Shown here piece after piece: positions 45,988 to 55,474 of a stretch of DNA of 64,000 bases. Under the pieces are notes generated by a model. It was not told where the DNA came from. It worked only from the letters and a program-made list of their open reading frames with translations, and made no database searches. Both the position numbers and the translations under genes were made by a program. Origin of the DNA: Tolypothrix bouteillei VB521301 (lineage in GTDB: Bacteria; Cyanobacteriota; Cyanobacteriia; Cyanobacteriales; Nostocaceae); contig NZ_JHEG04000001.1 of NCBI RefSeq assembly GCF_000760695.4, forward strand, positions 3,878,452-3,942,451. The letters run 5' to 3'. Positions within the stretch are counted from its first letter, which is position 1, and each line of letters opens with the position of its first letter.

Positions 45988-47138
45988 ACTTCTACTCTCT
46001 GAGTTGTTGCGCCTCTTCCCTCACGAATGAGGGTAAAGCTTTGTTTATATTCCCCGCGCTTGATGCGGTGTGTGACTTGTTTGACGTAATAGTAGCCACC
46101 ATAACTTTTACCTACACCTCGTACTCCTACCAATTGACGCACTTGCAAGACATGACCGTAGCGCACCGTATCCACTTCTCCGCTAGCAGTTACCGCATCT
46201 TCACGCGAACGTGACAGCTCTGACTCAGCGCGAAGCTTTGCTGGAATTGGGTCAAGTTTATCGCTACAGCGTAGTATGGTTTGACGTAATGGTTTTGCTG
46301 GCTCGCTAGCTAAGGGTTGACTTAGTGAAGTGGGAATCTGAACGGGAATTTGCTGTCCGGAGGTGTCATCAACAATTTCCATTTGAGGTTCAGTTGGTTT
46401 TAAAGCATTAAAGTTGAATGTAATCGAGGAATCTACATTTGTAAACGCCCCCATATTCATTGATAGTGCGGGTTGAAAAGGAGTTATGCTTCGTTTTTCC
46501 TCACCCCAATAGGCAATATTTTTACCAGGAACGTTACTAGGCTTAATTTCAAAAATAAAACTATTTTGTTGCGCTAGTTTTTGAATAAAATCTAAGTCAG
46601 TTCCCTGCTGAGTTGTGATACGTTTTTCCTTTGTGGGTGTATATTCGCTATTTTGAACATCAGTTGTCAACCAATATTCGCTATAATTCTGTAACAATTG
46701 CTTAACAATATTAGAATCAGATTGGTTTTCATAAGTCGTGCTTTTTTCTTTTAAATCGAGCATCAAACTAATGTCTTCACCAGTGACTATGAGTCTTGAT
46801 TCACCTGGTTGATTACTAGGAACAACTTGATGGTTAGTAATAACTCCATCAATTAAAATTTTACGTTGAATTGGGCGATTGTTACCGACTAAGACACCAA
46901 TAATAACTGTGATAATAACTCGATTGGGAGGGTTTAATATTCCTTCGCGTAGCAACCAATAATCTGAATAATTTCTGAGTTCTCTGCCAAGACTAAAGGT
47001 CATTTGAAAGCCGCTACGGTTGCGGTCTTGCTGAGTGACTTCCAAATCAACCAGCGCATCTATCACCTCATAGGGAGCAGGTACTGGTGTGGTAGGACGA
47101 CCAATCCTAAGTTCTAAGCGTATACCATTGTCGGGCAT
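45984..47138 (-). CDS. eCIS hub protein, gpD/VgrG N-terminal-like
   Basis: About 384 residues from the ATG at 47138, which has CAGGTAG upstream; the open frame runs 15 codons further back but those overlap the LysM gene. The body matches phage late control gene D/VgrG hub proteins: IDGVITNHQVVPSNQPG, LIVTGEDISLMLDL, and the QGTDLDFIQKLAQQNSFIFEI block. It would form the trimeric hub linking tube and spike. Confidence 0.87.
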   Translation of the reverse strand: MPDNGIRLELRIGRPTTPVPAPYEVIDALVDLEVTQQDRNRSGFQMTFSLGRELRNYSDYWLLREGILNPPNRVIITVIIGVLVGNNRPIQRKILIDGVITNHQVVPSNQPGESRLIVTGEDISLMLDLKEKSTTYENQSDSNIVKQLLQNYSEYWLTTDVQNSEYTPTKEKRITTQQGTDLDFIQKLAQQNSFIFEIKPSNVPGKNIAYWGEEKRSITPFQPALSMNMGAFTNVDSSITFNFNALKPTEPQMEIVDDTSGQQIPVQIPTSLSQPLASEPAKPLRQTILRCSDKLDPIPAKLRAESELSRSREDAVTASGEVDTVRYGHVLQVRQLVGVRGVGKSYGGYYYVKQVTHRIKRGEYKQSFTLIREGRGATTQRVEV

Positions 47139-47151
47139 AAATTCTACCTGT

Positions 47152-47436
47152 TTAAATAAGAGGAATACGCAGTTTTTGACCAATTTGGGCTGTTAATTCA
47201 TCAGGGTGCATCGCATTATTAGCATCACACAAACGCCAGAATTGTTCCGGGTCGCCTAGATAACGAGCTGTAATATTGTCCAGGCGATCGCCTTGAGTCA
47301 CTGTATGTTCCTGAAGAACTTCAAGTTTCTCAGATGGTGGGAGAAATCGGCGTTGCAGGTAAGCTACAGTTTGATTAGATGCTGTTGGCATTGTGGCAAT
47401 TTTTATACCGTAGTAACGACTGTTAGTAGAAAACAT
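47152..47436 (-). CDS. eCIS LysM-domain protein (Afp7 C-terminal-like)
   Basis: 94 residues. SRYYGIKIATMPTASNQTVAYL then RRFLPP form a conserved N-terminus. A LysM-like fold follows, with EHTVTQGDRLDNITARYLGDPEQFWRLCDANN (in parts) and ending KLRIPL. In T4-type machines a similar domain (gp53/LysM) clamps the baseplate. The start at 47436 keeps the conserved SRYYG part. Confidence 0.85.
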   Translation of the reverse strand: MFSTNSRYYGIKIATMPTASNQTVAYLQRRFLPPSEKLEVLQEHTVTQGDRLDNITARYLGDPEQFWRLCDANNAMHPDELTAQIGQKLRIPLI

Positions 47437-47551
47437 TTTGCTCTTGTTTATGTTATGGGTGAAACTTGGTTTATCTGATGCAGGGTGTAAGGCATTGCGA
47501 CCTTACAAACAGTGCGAGTTATTGCTGTAAAAACTGCTTTAATAAACAAAA

Positions 47552-48208
47552 TCATAACAATGAGGCGATCGCTCCTAGAGCATTCAAACCCAAATTCATG
47601 TTTGCAAACACTTCTTTTTGTTTATGATGCACACTAAACAAGCTACTACCCTTATGGTCAAATCTCAAATCATTCGTACTTAACACTTGCATTCCCAAAC
47701 TGACTTTGGCACGAATGGGATTCAATAAGGTGTCAAATGCTTCTTCAGTGATGCTGAATTCAGTGAGGCGTACTGGTACAACACGGTTTATACTCCAAAC
47801 AAATACACTTAAATCAGCTTCTATTGGCACAATCTCTAAGTTACCACTTCGGGCAAGCACATTATTTTGCTGAATTTCGCGGCTTTTGGGATAAATGATA
47901 GTTTCTAAGGCTGCTAGTTGGGGATGTATACCGCTGACCACTGTGACAGGATTTTTTCCAGGAAACTCTAGTTGATCTGTAGCATCAATTTCCGCCTCTA
48001 ACTGAATTGTTTCAATGGGTGGTGCAGTGAGGCGTAAAGCTTCAAGGCGATCGCTTCCTTCAGATCCAGTCCTCTGTACTTGCAAGGTACGTCTGAGGGT
48101 TTCAGGATTATATTGTAGTGTCACCATCCCTTTGGGGAAAAAGCTGACAGAATCAAGCAGGACAATAGCACCTTTGAATAAGCGTGGAGCACGGGGAAAG
48201 CTAGGCAT
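47552..48208 (-). CDS. eCIS CIS-tube/Afp7 N-terminal-like protein
   Basis: 218 residues. The N-terminal LQYNPETLRRTLQVQ is the signature of the CIS tube protein family, followed by DRLEALRLTAPPIETIQLEAEID. A C-terminal segment (FSVHHKQKEVFANMNLGLNALG) is less conserved. It precedes the LysM gene by 115 bases; in Afp7 the two parts are fused, so the pair probably acts as one unit. Confidence 0.85.
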   Translation of the reverse strand: MPSFPRAPRLFKGAIVLLDSVSFFPKGMVTLQYNPETLRRTLQVQRTGSEGSDRLEALRLTAPPIETIQLEAEIDATDQLEFPGKNPVTVVSGIHPQLAALETIIYPKSREIQQNNVLARSGNLEIVPIEADLSVFVWSINRVVPVRLTEFSITEEAFDTLLNPIRAKVSLGMQVLSTNDLRFDHKGSSLFSVHHKQKEVFANMNLGLNALGAIASLL

Positions 48209-48276
48209 AGTGATAATGTTGAATAACGCGAACCATTTCGTTTTTTCCTAATAAAAATAGTATTCTTTTCTGAATC

Positions 48277-48334
48277 GATAGCTAATAAATTATTTTTCGG
48301 TATTAATCAAAGCGCTGATTAATTATTTTTAGGT
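48277..48334. repeat. 58-bp direct repeat left of PAAR-like gene
   Basis: Begins GATAGCTAATAAATTATTTT and ends GATTAATTATTTTTAGGT. It is about 88% identical to 48994-49051. The two copies flank the PAAR-like gene. Confidence 0.85.
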
Positions 48335-48372
48335 ATATGGTTCGCCATCTTCCGTCCACCACTCACGTTCTA

Positions 48373-48798
48373 TCATGTTCCTTTTACTCTCATATTTGTA
48401 GTGAAAAAAGTTCCCGTACCAGTATATACTGGAACTGGGTCTGATATCGGCGGTAAAGATGGTTGTATAGCAGGAACCATTACCTGAAATCTCGCATTGA
48501 AGGTACTGCCTTTGAGCAATACCGCTTTTCCCCCAGATTTAACTCTTGTGGCTTTTTGATTGGGGTTTAAGGATTGAATGGAAAGTGTTCCCGCACCGGG
48601 AGTGACAAATGGCGGACTTGTGTAAGGACAACCAGGAACAATCACTCTTTTCTCGTCGCCTTCCACACAAATGGTTCTGCCTTGCACAGTAGCTCTGCCA
48701 GTACCGCTCAATGTACGAGGGAATACAACAACTATTGCTTTTCCAAAGGTGGGGTTGAATATGGCTGGGTCGTTAGCAATGAGAATAAAGTCTAACAT
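48373..48798 (-). CDS. PAAR-like spike tip protein
   Basis: About 141 residues from the ATG at 48798 (MLDFILIANDPAIFNPTFG); the open frame extends 34 codons further back into a hydrophobic, poorly plausible segment. The middle (VQGRTICVEGDEKRVIVPG, then GTLSIQSLNPNQKATRVKSGGKAVLLKGSTF) has the short-strand, G-rich layout of PAAR-like tips. This protein would sharpen the spike. It is flanked by 58-bp direct repeats and separated from the rest of the block by 164 bases. Confidence 0.6.
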   Translation of the reverse strand: MLDFILIANDPAIFNPTFGKAIVVVFPRTLSGTGRATVQGRTICVEGDEKRVIVPGCPYTSPPFVTPGAGTLSIQSLNPNQKATRVKSGGKAVLLKGSTFNARFQVMVPAIQPSLPPISDPVPVYTGTGTFFTTNMRVKGT

Positions 48799-49357
48799 CG
48801 GTTTTTTGGTGAGAGAATTAAAGAATAATGAGATTAATGAGAGCATCAAATTGAGTGTGTAGAGACAAAGATAAATCCAAGTCTTTACAGCAATTGACAA
48901 TGAGCCACTACCTTATTTGCTCAACAGAAGTTAAGCTTGCTGACGCGCAAGTCTTTCATTGTGTTCTTATACAGATTGTATTCAAAGGTGATTGGATTGC
49001 TAATAAATTATTTTTCGGTCTTAATACAAGCTGTGATTAATTATTTTTAGGTGTAGGGATGCAATAAGGGATATATGTGGGGGCGCTGCGGCATATCGCT
49101 ACTACATAGTTTATTATAAGTGTTCAACCGGACATGATATGAGTAGTTACAGGAGTTACAGAAGTTACAAAAAAAGTCATTCTAGTCTCCAGTTTACCAA
49201 TCCCATACTTCTTTGGGGCACGACCGAAAGTTTTTGGGACGTTCGGAGTAACCATCCCGCAACACTTTTAAAATAGCCGCTACAATAGGAGCATTGCCTT
49301 AGGCGATCTGCGCCCAAGCACTAACATTATATTTATATGAGGTTTAATTTAATTAGC
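48799..49357. other. Intergenic region between PAAR-like gene and toxin-antitoxin block
   Basis: No gene recognised. Holds the second 58-bp repeat (48994-49051) and short direct repeats AGGAGTTACAG/AGAAGTTACA near 49150-49170. Confidence 0.45.
48994..49051. repeat. 58-bp direct repeat right of PAAR-like gene
   Basis: Begins GATTGCTAATAAATTATTTT and ends GATTAATTATTTTTAGGT. Partner of 48277-48334, 717 bases away. Confidence 0.85.
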
Positions 49358-49582
49358 ATGGAAGTTTTAAAACTCACTACAAAAACTGATGAAGCGGGCT
49401 ATTTAAATATTAATATTCCGACACAGTTAACGGCAGTCGAAGTAAACGTTGTTGTTGTTTTGAATCCAGTAACAGCCGTCAGTAAGCAGAACTTCAAGTA
49501 TGATTTTTCTGATTTGGTGGGGCGGTTAAACTGGGAGGGAGATGCAGTAACAATGCAGAGGAATTTGCGGGATGAGTGGTAA
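49358..49582 (+). CDS. Antitoxin of VapC-type pair
   Basis: About 74 residues from MEVLKLTTKTDEAGYLNINI; the open frame starts seven codons earlier at 49337. The beta-strand N-terminus and the C-terminal helix (FDFSDLVGRLNWEGDA-like) match small antitoxins that precede PIN toxins in cyanobacteria. It overlaps the toxin gene by 11 bases, the usual coupling. Confidence 0.7.
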   Translation: MEVLKLTTKTDEAGYLNINIPTQLTAVEVNVVVVLNPVTAVSKQNFKYDFSDLVGRLNWEGDAVTMQRNLRDEW

Positions 49583-49949
49583 TCGCTACCTACTAGATAC
49601 GAATGCGATCGTGGCGCTACTGCAAGGAACTCCCCAACTTATCCAAGTATTACAAAATGCTGATTGGATAGCGGTTTCGGTCATTAGCCAAATTGAGTTT
49701 CTGGCTTTTTCTGGGCTAGGACAAAACGAGCACCTACTTTTTCAGCAGTTTATTCAACGTGTTGAAGTTATCAGTTTAGTAGCAACTGACACGGGATTGA
49801 TTGAGAAAATTATTGAAATTCGTCAACAATTTCGGTTAAAATTACCAGATGCAATAATTACGGCGATGGCAATCCAAAATTCTGCAAGTTTGGTAACTGC
49901 CGATCGAGAATTTAAGAAAGTAACGGTTCTGACAGTCATCAATTGGTAG
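49572..49949 (+). CDS. vapC: PIN-domain ribonuclease toxin
   Basis: 125 residues with the PIN fold: YLLDTNAIVALLQG (first Asp), an Ile-Glu (SQIEFL) and a C-terminal LPDAIITAMAI / LVTADREF (further acidic residues). VapC toxins cleave tRNA or rRNA and are held in check by the antitoxin encoded just upstream. Confidence 0.9.
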   Translation: MSGNRYLLDTNAIVALLQGTPQLIQVLQNADWIAVSVISQIEFLAFSGLGQNEHLLFQQFIQRVEVISLVATDTGLIEKIIEIRQQFRLKLPDAIITAMAIQNSASLVTADREFKKVTVLTVINW

Positions 49950-50089
49950 CGATCGCACTATGAATTATTGTTAGATATGCTGGTGCAGCACCAGAATTAC
50001 CACATAGATGGTGCGTTATATTATTTGCAATAGACATTTCGGAAGCTGAATGCTATACCCACCCTACAATATCGGGCGATCGCACGCTT

Positions 50090-50371
50090 CTAATACACTT
50101 CATCATGAGATCCCAAATTGATGAGTAATATCGCTTCTTCTGGATCTTCAGGATTTGCCACAAATTCAAACAAAAGACGGTAACTATAATCTATTGAACA
50201 TGACCAGACATCTGATAAATCGCCTTTAAGCTTGTGGGTGTGTAAGCTATGATGAAAGGGATCTTCGGCTAACTGGCGTAGTGTTTGTTCAATAAGGGGT
50301 CTAAGATTTGGATTTTTACGCATGAGACGTTTAAAAGCACGAAGAGATTTGGGTGTCCAACCGATTTTCAT
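50090..50371 (-). CDS. RelE/ParE-family toxin
   Basis: 93 residues with the RelE/YafQ layout: MKIGWTPKSLRAFKRLMRK, FHHSLHTHKLKGDLSDVWSC, YSYRLLFEF and ILLINLGSHDEVY. The last His fits a mRNA interferase active site. It overlaps the antitoxin gene by four bases. Confidence 0.88.
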   Translation of the reverse strand: MKIGWTPKSLRAFKRLMRKNPNLRPLIEQTLRQLAEDPFHHSLHTHKLKGDLSDVWSCSIDYSYRLLFEFVANPEDPEEAILLINLGSHDEVY

Positions 50372-50583
50372 GGCTGATCTAATTCTGCTAAAAATTGATC
50401 GACTGAGCCAAATTTTACGTTTCCTTGAGCAAATTCTTGTTTAACTTCCTTAACTTCTTGGTATAAGTTAGTTCGTCGCCGTTCAAGTAATCGTTTTTGC
50501 AGGATATCCAGCAAGATTTCTTGATCTTCTAAGGGTAAACTTTCTACTGATTCAATGGCTTGCTGGAGTGCTGATGTTTTCAT
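50368..50583 (-). CDS. Antitoxin of RelE/ParE-type pair
   Basis: 71 residues, MKTSALQQAIESVESLPLED then QEILLDILQKRLLERRR, the common antitoxin type found before RelE-like toxins in cyanobacteria. The stop overlaps the toxin start (ATGA). Confidence 0.82.
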   Translation of the reverse strand: MKTSALQQAIESVESLPLEDQEILLDILQKRLLERRRTNLYQEVKEVKQEFAQGNVKFGSVDQFLAELDQP

Positions 50584-50802
50584 AGCATTTAAGGGAGTTT
50601 GAGTAAGTTTCTATTTTATCTTTATCTTAATCTTATTGTTCAGTGAAGGTGATTTGCTTGCAGCAGCGCAACGCAAAAGCACTCGCTTAACACCACCGTA
50701 GTGCCATTGCACGCTTACCGTAATATCTCGGTAAGGTGTGCCCATATAATAACAGCAGGCGCATTTTTGTCGAGAAGTGGAAATATCAGCATTAATTTCT
50801 AA

Positions 50803-51090
50803 TTCGCTTCCATACTTTATCCCTCAGCGCTCGCTGCCTACGACAAAGCCCTAGAATTAAAGCCGGATAGAGTTGACGCCTGGTACAATAAAGGCGATGC
50901 GCTGATTGAGTTAGAACGATATCCCTCAGCGCTCGCTGCTTACGACAAAGCCCTAGAGTTAAAGCCGGATAGAGTTTCCGCCTGGTTCAACAAAGGTTTT
51001 GCGCTGTACTACTTAAAACGATATCCCTCAGCGCTGGCTGCTTACGACAAAGCCTTGGAATTTCAGCCAAATGATGACAATCTTTGGTAG
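50803..51090 (+). pseudogene. Fragment of a TPR-repeat gene
   Basis: Open between stops from 50803 to 51090. It encodes about two and a half TPR units with the core YPSALAAYDKALELKPDRV, each unit 34 codons (102 bases) and nearly identical at the DNA level. There is no start codon or N-terminus. The rest of the TPR protein has been lost. Confidence 0.7.
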
Positions 51091-51374
51091 AACAAAGCTT
51101 GCTGCTACGATCGCACTACAATATCAGGCGATCGCATTTTGGGTGAGAATGGAGAGAGAGCGATCGGCACTTCTAGCCCAACAATCGCTTTGTTTGGGGT
51201 TTGATTTATGCGTTATGCGATCGCACTCCTTTAAACATTGTACTTGGAAATTCGGCATCTGTTCTAAATCATTCTCGTACTTGAGCGTAGGCGCAGCCCG
51301 TCGTAGACATCGCACTTTATAATTGAGTTATGATATCTACACTCATGAAATAATGTCAATTTTTAGGGAACACA

Positions 51375-51611
51375 ATGAAGAAGGTTACACTCACAGAATT
51401 GAGTAATAATATTGATCGTTTACTGGATGAGGTACTAGAAACAGGTATTCCACTAGAAATCAGCAAAAATGGAAAGTTGTTAAAAATCGTTCCTGTAGAG
51501 AAAAAAGATAAGCTTAACAATTTGACTTTTAAACCTGATGTTATTCAAGGAAATCCAGATGATTTAGTTAATATCAGTTGGGAGCAGGAGGTTAATATTG
51601 ATTTATCTTGA
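51375..51611 (+). CDS. Phd/YefM-like antitoxin
   Basis: 78 residues, MKKVTLTELSNNIDRLLDEV then ETGIPLEISKNGKLLKIVP, the Phd/YefM antitoxin pattern. It overlaps the PIN toxin gene by 14 bases. Confidence 0.85.
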   Translation: MKKVTLTELSNNIDRLLDEVLETGIPLEISKNGKLLKIVPVEKKDKLNNLTFKPDVIQGNPDDLVNISWEQEVNIDLS

Positions 51612-51978
51612 TACTCATGTAGTAGTATGGCTATATTCTGGTTTGATAGATAAATTAACTGATATTGCTAAAACTTTAATTAATGACAATGAAGTTTATA
51701 TTTCGGCAATTGTTCGATTAGAGCTACAGTATTTATATGAGATAAAACGGATTACCGATGAGCCAGATGTGATTATTGCGGATCTATCTGAGCAGATTGG
51801 CTTAAAGATATGTAACAAAAACTTTAATGATATTATCAGCATTAGTTTAACGATTACTTGGACTCGCGATCCTTTCGACCGCATTATCACTGCAAATGCT
51901 CTGTTAAGTAACAACATATTACTGAGCAAAGACCAAAATATTCTGAATAATTATCTGTATGCAAAATGGTATGATTAA
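51598..51978 (+). CDS. vapC: PIN-domain ribonuclease toxin
   Basis: 126 residues: IYLDTHVVVWL (first Asp), ISAIVRLELQYL (Glu) and TRDPFDRIITANALL (Asp). The TTG start is supported by GGAGCAGGAGG at 51582-51592. Confidence 0.88.
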   Translation: MIYLDTHVVVWLYSGLIDKLTDIAKTLINDNEVYISAIVRLELQYLYEIKRITDEPDVIIADLSEQIGLKICNKNFNDIISISLTITWTRDPFDRIITANALLSNNILLSKDQNILNNYLYAKWYD

Positions 51979-52703
51979 CAGTTAGTATCTCATGTATCGG
52001 TCTGTTTGATCGCATTCCCCGCCAAATGTAGTTTTATTCAAACCGCAAAAGCGATCGCACGACAAACTCAACGATCGCTTTGTTTGGGTTCGGGTTGGTG
52101 CTGTACCTTCAGTTAACGCACCTTACAAGATTGGCGATCGCACTACAAGATTTGCGATCGCACTTCCCCCCAGAGTTTTTGCCCGACAATATTGCATCTG
52201 ATCCCATAGGTTGCGTTGAGCGGTAGCCTTACCCAACTATTCCCAAGATATGAAGCCATTTCGTGAAAGTAAACCGTAATGTTTCGGGTGTGTGTCAATA
52301 TTGAATTGTTGGGTTTCATGCTTCAACCCAACCTACGGGCGATCGCACTGCTTGTGCTGATTGAACACATATAGGACTTACGCACTCCTCTCGCAAAATT
52401 GAGTGTAAAAGACGTTGCAGACTATGCATTAGTCACATCTTTCTTTACAATCCTCAAACCCATGCCTAGAGTCTATTATGGGCACTGAGATTTTCAGCGA
52501 GCTTGACAAAATAGCACTTATTCTTCTCGCAAAAATCTCATTTTTATTGAGAATGAACAACGAACGAATTAGGGTTAGAAAAAACGTGAGTGATTACTCT
52601 CGTAAATGTTGAGAAAGATCCGGGTAATGGATAGCTTATAAAGAGGGGCTTTGCGTAAGTCCTTACATAAACTAGTTCTCTTGTCAATGCGTAAGTCCTA
52701 ATT
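51979..52703. other. Intergenic region rich in HIP1 and palindromic repeats
   Basis: No gene recognised. Several GCGATCGC octamers and a palindrome-like repeat (TTGGGTTTCATGC...CTTCAACCCAAC, 52306-52336) of the common cyanobacterial 'AACCCAACCTACGG' type. It borders the end of the effector gene. Confidence 0.5.
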
Positions 52704-55229
52704 TTAATTAATAGGCATCTCCGTATCACTACTTTCATCAATCTCCATATCACTACTTTCATCAATCTCCATATCACTACTTTCATCAATCTCCGTATCA
52801 CTACTTTCATCAATCTCCATATCACTGTCGCCATTCACTTCTTCACGCTTCTCCTTTAGCGTTTCTTCCAACATCTCGACTTCAGTTTTGGAAATACTGG
52901 CGTTAGTATTCAGTGGCTTGAAAATCGCTTTTCCCTCTATCTCTTTTACTTCCGCATTATCCTTCTTAACCAATTTCCATTCGATTATAATTTTCTCGAC
53001 TTTATGTTTAGCCTTCTCATCCCGCTCAGAAAATGAAAATGTAACCGCTAAATGTTTGTAGTTCTTGTTCTGACTCACAATGTTGGCTAGTGCGCGGATA
53101 TTGGCTTCAAAAGGCATCATATGGGTATTTACATCCCTGGTACCAACTACAAGGTTGGTACCATCAGTAGCACCGCCTAGGGATGCTGCTCTAATGTGTA
53201 GCCACTCCCAACGCGATTTTTCCCAATTGGGAACAGATGCAAGCATGGCGTATGTTGTTGCATTCGTATTGGCCATATTCGTCACCTGTCCCCCGTCCCT
53301 GTCCTTAGACATTGGTACGCTTTTCCACTCCTGGGATTCGGGTTGCCCCAACATCTTCAACCGTTTTTCGATTGTCTCAAGCCACTTTGTCTGGTCTAGC
53401 TCACGCAAGTCGGAGGGGAAGACCAAATTACTAGCTTGTTCCTGTACTTGTATCGGGTTTTTGTATACTTTCTTGTCCAAAGGCTGATTATTGAGATTGA
53501 TCATTTGAAACCATGTCTTATCCTCCACATAACCATTCTGGGGAATATTCGTTACACTAATCTCGTGCGCTCTTGCTTTGGCACTGAATCCTCCTGTATG
53601 GAGGGGGAACGTGGCTTTAAACTCACTAAATGCTTTACCAAGCTTAATTAAGCTAGATGCTATTTCATCTGAGATTGTAGACTGCGTTTTTTCGGGATTT
53701 TTACTGCGGGTTTCTCTTGTGCTTGAAAATTTGTCGTATGATTTCAAACTCTGAGTAAGTGTGTCAAGCTTTTCGACTATAGTATCAATATTTTTTTCTT
53801 GTTTGTTCAACGCCTCTAAATCGTCATCATCCTCCATGACTTTCCTGACATTATTGATGTAATCATAAATCTCTTTAGCATTTTTTTGCCAAGAGAACAA
53901 TGAGCCCTTGCTTTTATTAATCCCTTCTAGAGTTGCAAAGTCAACTTCCGTTGCTTTGATATTATGTATCATCTGTGCAACTGGGCATCTTGCGGAGGGC
54001 ATCTCAAAACTTCCTCCCCCAGCACCCTTTTCCTGATTCTCTCTCTCTTGGGAGGATGAATTCACATTTAGATCAGCCCCTTTCACATTCTGTATCTGTA
54101 ATGCTTTTGCCCCCATTACATCTGCTTCTTTTTCCAAAGCTGAATCATCATTAATCGCCGTACCCTTCATCTGCATCGTCGGCTGCACCCGCCCGTGCTT
54201 TTGCTGCACCACATGCCACGCCTCATGGGGAAGATACCGTTCCTGACCCCGACCCACATGGATATCCGTGCCCTGGGTATACGCCAATGCTTGTAACTGG
54301 GCAGGTTTAGAAGAATTGTAGTGGACTTTCACATCATCCATCGATAAGCCGGAGAGGGTTTGAATACCAGCTTTTAACTTATCTGGTAATCTTGTTGTGT
54401 TTTCTAGCTTCACCTCGGACGTACCGATGCGATCGCCGGATGCTTCCAACATCTCCTCTCGTTGGGCAGTTTTACCTTCACCTAAATGCCCAGACGCAGA
54501 CGTTTTAACCTGCTGTACTACTGGATCATTTGCAAGACCGATGCGACGCAGCTTGGACATCTCTTTTAATCGCTGAGAACTGCGATATTCTTTCCCCCAT
54601 GAATGTTCGTCCTTTTTGTGTGCCCGACCCGCCACCTTTTCGTATTCCTCCCCGTACTCCCACCAGTATGTAATTTGGTTATCGTTCAGATTAGAGTAAT
54701 TCTGCTGAATCATAGTTTCACATCCGCCACCTGGGCCATCATTACATGGTTTAAATTCAGAGTGGATACGATTTACTTGGTCCCTCTGCGGCTGTGTAAG
54801 GGCTTGATCAATGTTAAACTCTGAGTGTTGACCGTTACCACTTGCCCTAACAGTTTTCGTACCTGGATAAGGGTAGTAAAAAACAGCAACGTTGCGTCCA
54901 TCACGAACGTGATTGTCTTCCCGATAACTAGATATGTCATCGAGAACAACCATATCCTCTTGATAATCGATCCTACGGCCCATCCTCTGTACCACTGGGC
55001 TAACTATTTGCTTTACTATAATTTGCTGTGGTGTAGTCGCCGTACTAATAGGCACTTGACTTAAGTCTTTGGGAAAAGCTGAATTACTTAATCTCATTGC
55101 TTCTTGTTCATCTAATTTTCCCCCCACATCCGAAACCGATCGCACACCTGCACGCTGTAAAATGCCACTCGCCTTCGCTGTCTCACTTTTTTGCTGCTGA
55201 TTAGTTTGTGCAATTCTTTTACTAGTCAT
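52704..55229 (-). CDS. DUF4157 candidate eCIS effector, with deaminase-like and HNH-like regions
   Basis: 841 residues, the last gene of the first block. Regions: a deaminase-like segment (about 115-230), with HSE at 135-137 and [10 protein letters not shown] at 161-170 followed by ITYWWEYGE, as in XOO_2897-type toxin deaminases (H-x-E ... P-C-x(n)-C zinc site). DUF4157 follows (about 283-375), with HEAWH at 335-339 and a likely third ligand in LEKEAD. A coiled, charged linker comes next (430-540). A C-terminal region (about 650-735) contains [13 protein letters not shown], then [18 protein letters not shown], which resembles ββα-metal/DNA-RNA non-specific nucleases. The tail is five copies of the octapeptide SD(M/T)EIDES (about 802-836). 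DUF4157 is known to mark eCIS cargo. The two enzymatic assignments are by motif only. Confidence 0.7.
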   Translation of the reverse strand: MTSKRIAQTNQQQKSETAKASGILQRAGVRSVSDVGGKLDEQEAMRLSNSAFPKDLSQVPISTATTPQQIIVKQIVSPVVQRMGRRIDYQEDMVVLDDISSYREDNHVRDGRNVAVFYYPYPGTKTVRASGNGQHSEFNIDQALTQPQRDQVNRIHSEFKPCNDGPGGGCETMIQQNYSNLNDNQITYWWEYGEEYEKVAGRAHKKDEHSWGKEYRSSQRLKEMSKLRRIGLANDPVVQQVKTSASGHLGEGKTAQREEMLEASGDRIGTSEVKLENTTRLPDKLKAGIQTLSGLSMDDVKVHYNSSKPAQLQALAYTQGTDIHVGRGQERYLPHEAWHVVQQKHGRVQPTMQMKGTAINDDSALEKEADVMGAKALQIQNVKGADLNVNSSSQERENQEKGAGGGSFEMPSARCPVAQMIHNIKATEVDFATLEGINKSKGSLFSWQKNAKEIYDYINNVRKVMEDDDDLEALNKQEKNIDTIVEKLDTLTQSLKSYDKFSSTRETRSKNPEKTQSTISDEIASSLIKLGKAFSEFKATFPLHTGGFSAKARAHEISVTNIPQNGYVEDKTWFQMINLNNQPLDKKVYKNPIQVQEQASNLVFPSDLRELDQTKWLETIEKRLKMLGQPESQEWKSVPMSKDRDGGQVTNMANTNATTYAMLASVPNWEKSRWEWLHIRAASLGGATDGTNLVVGTRDVNTHMMPFEANIRALANIVSQNKNYKHLAVTFSFSERDEKAKHKVEKIIIEWKLVKKDNAEVKEIEGKAIFKPLNTNASISKTEVEMLEETLKEKREEVNGDSDMEIDESSDTEIDESSDMEIDESSDMEIDESSDTEMPIN
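52722..52829. repeat. Tandem 24-bp repeat encoding SD(M/T)EIDES
   Basis: About four and a half units of 24 bases (plus-strand core CACTACTTTCATCAATCTCC). They encode the acidic C-terminal tail of the DUF4157 protein. Confidence 0.9.
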
Positions 55230-55474
55230 GGTTTCATTCCTCCATATATTCCTTGTGCAATTTGTTGTCCCATCTGAGTGAAATTCGTTCCAGGCTTTAT
55301 TTGAATAGCACCTGAAGGCACTACGCCACCTCCTTTTAACTTATGTGGTATCCCTTCAGTCGCCAGCAATCGCCCCAACTCAGCCTCCACAGCCGCTTGC
55401 AACAACCGCCTCTGACTGGGAGAAATAGCCATGCCCTCAAAAACCAGCTTTTCTATATCTATGTTGATATTCAT
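55226..55474 (-). CDS. Small conserved eCIS protein
   Basis: 82 residues: MNINIDIEKLVFEGMAIS then PSQRRLLQAAVEAELGRLLA, ending GTNFTQMGQQIAQGIYGG. Short proteins of this pattern lie between the ATPase and the DUF4157 gene in many eCIS loci. It overlaps both neighbours by four bases, so it is tightly coupled and may act as an adaptor for cargo. The function is not known to me. Confidence 0.7.
   Translation of the reverse strand: MNINIDIEKLVFEGMAISPSQRRLLQAAVEAELGRLLATEGIPHKLKGGGVVPSGAIQIKPGTNFTQMGQQIAQGIYGGMKP

Noticed and set aside
51071..51322. 83-codon frame after the TPR fragment
   Set aside because: Built largely of HIP1-rich intergenic sequence in an arbitrary frame.
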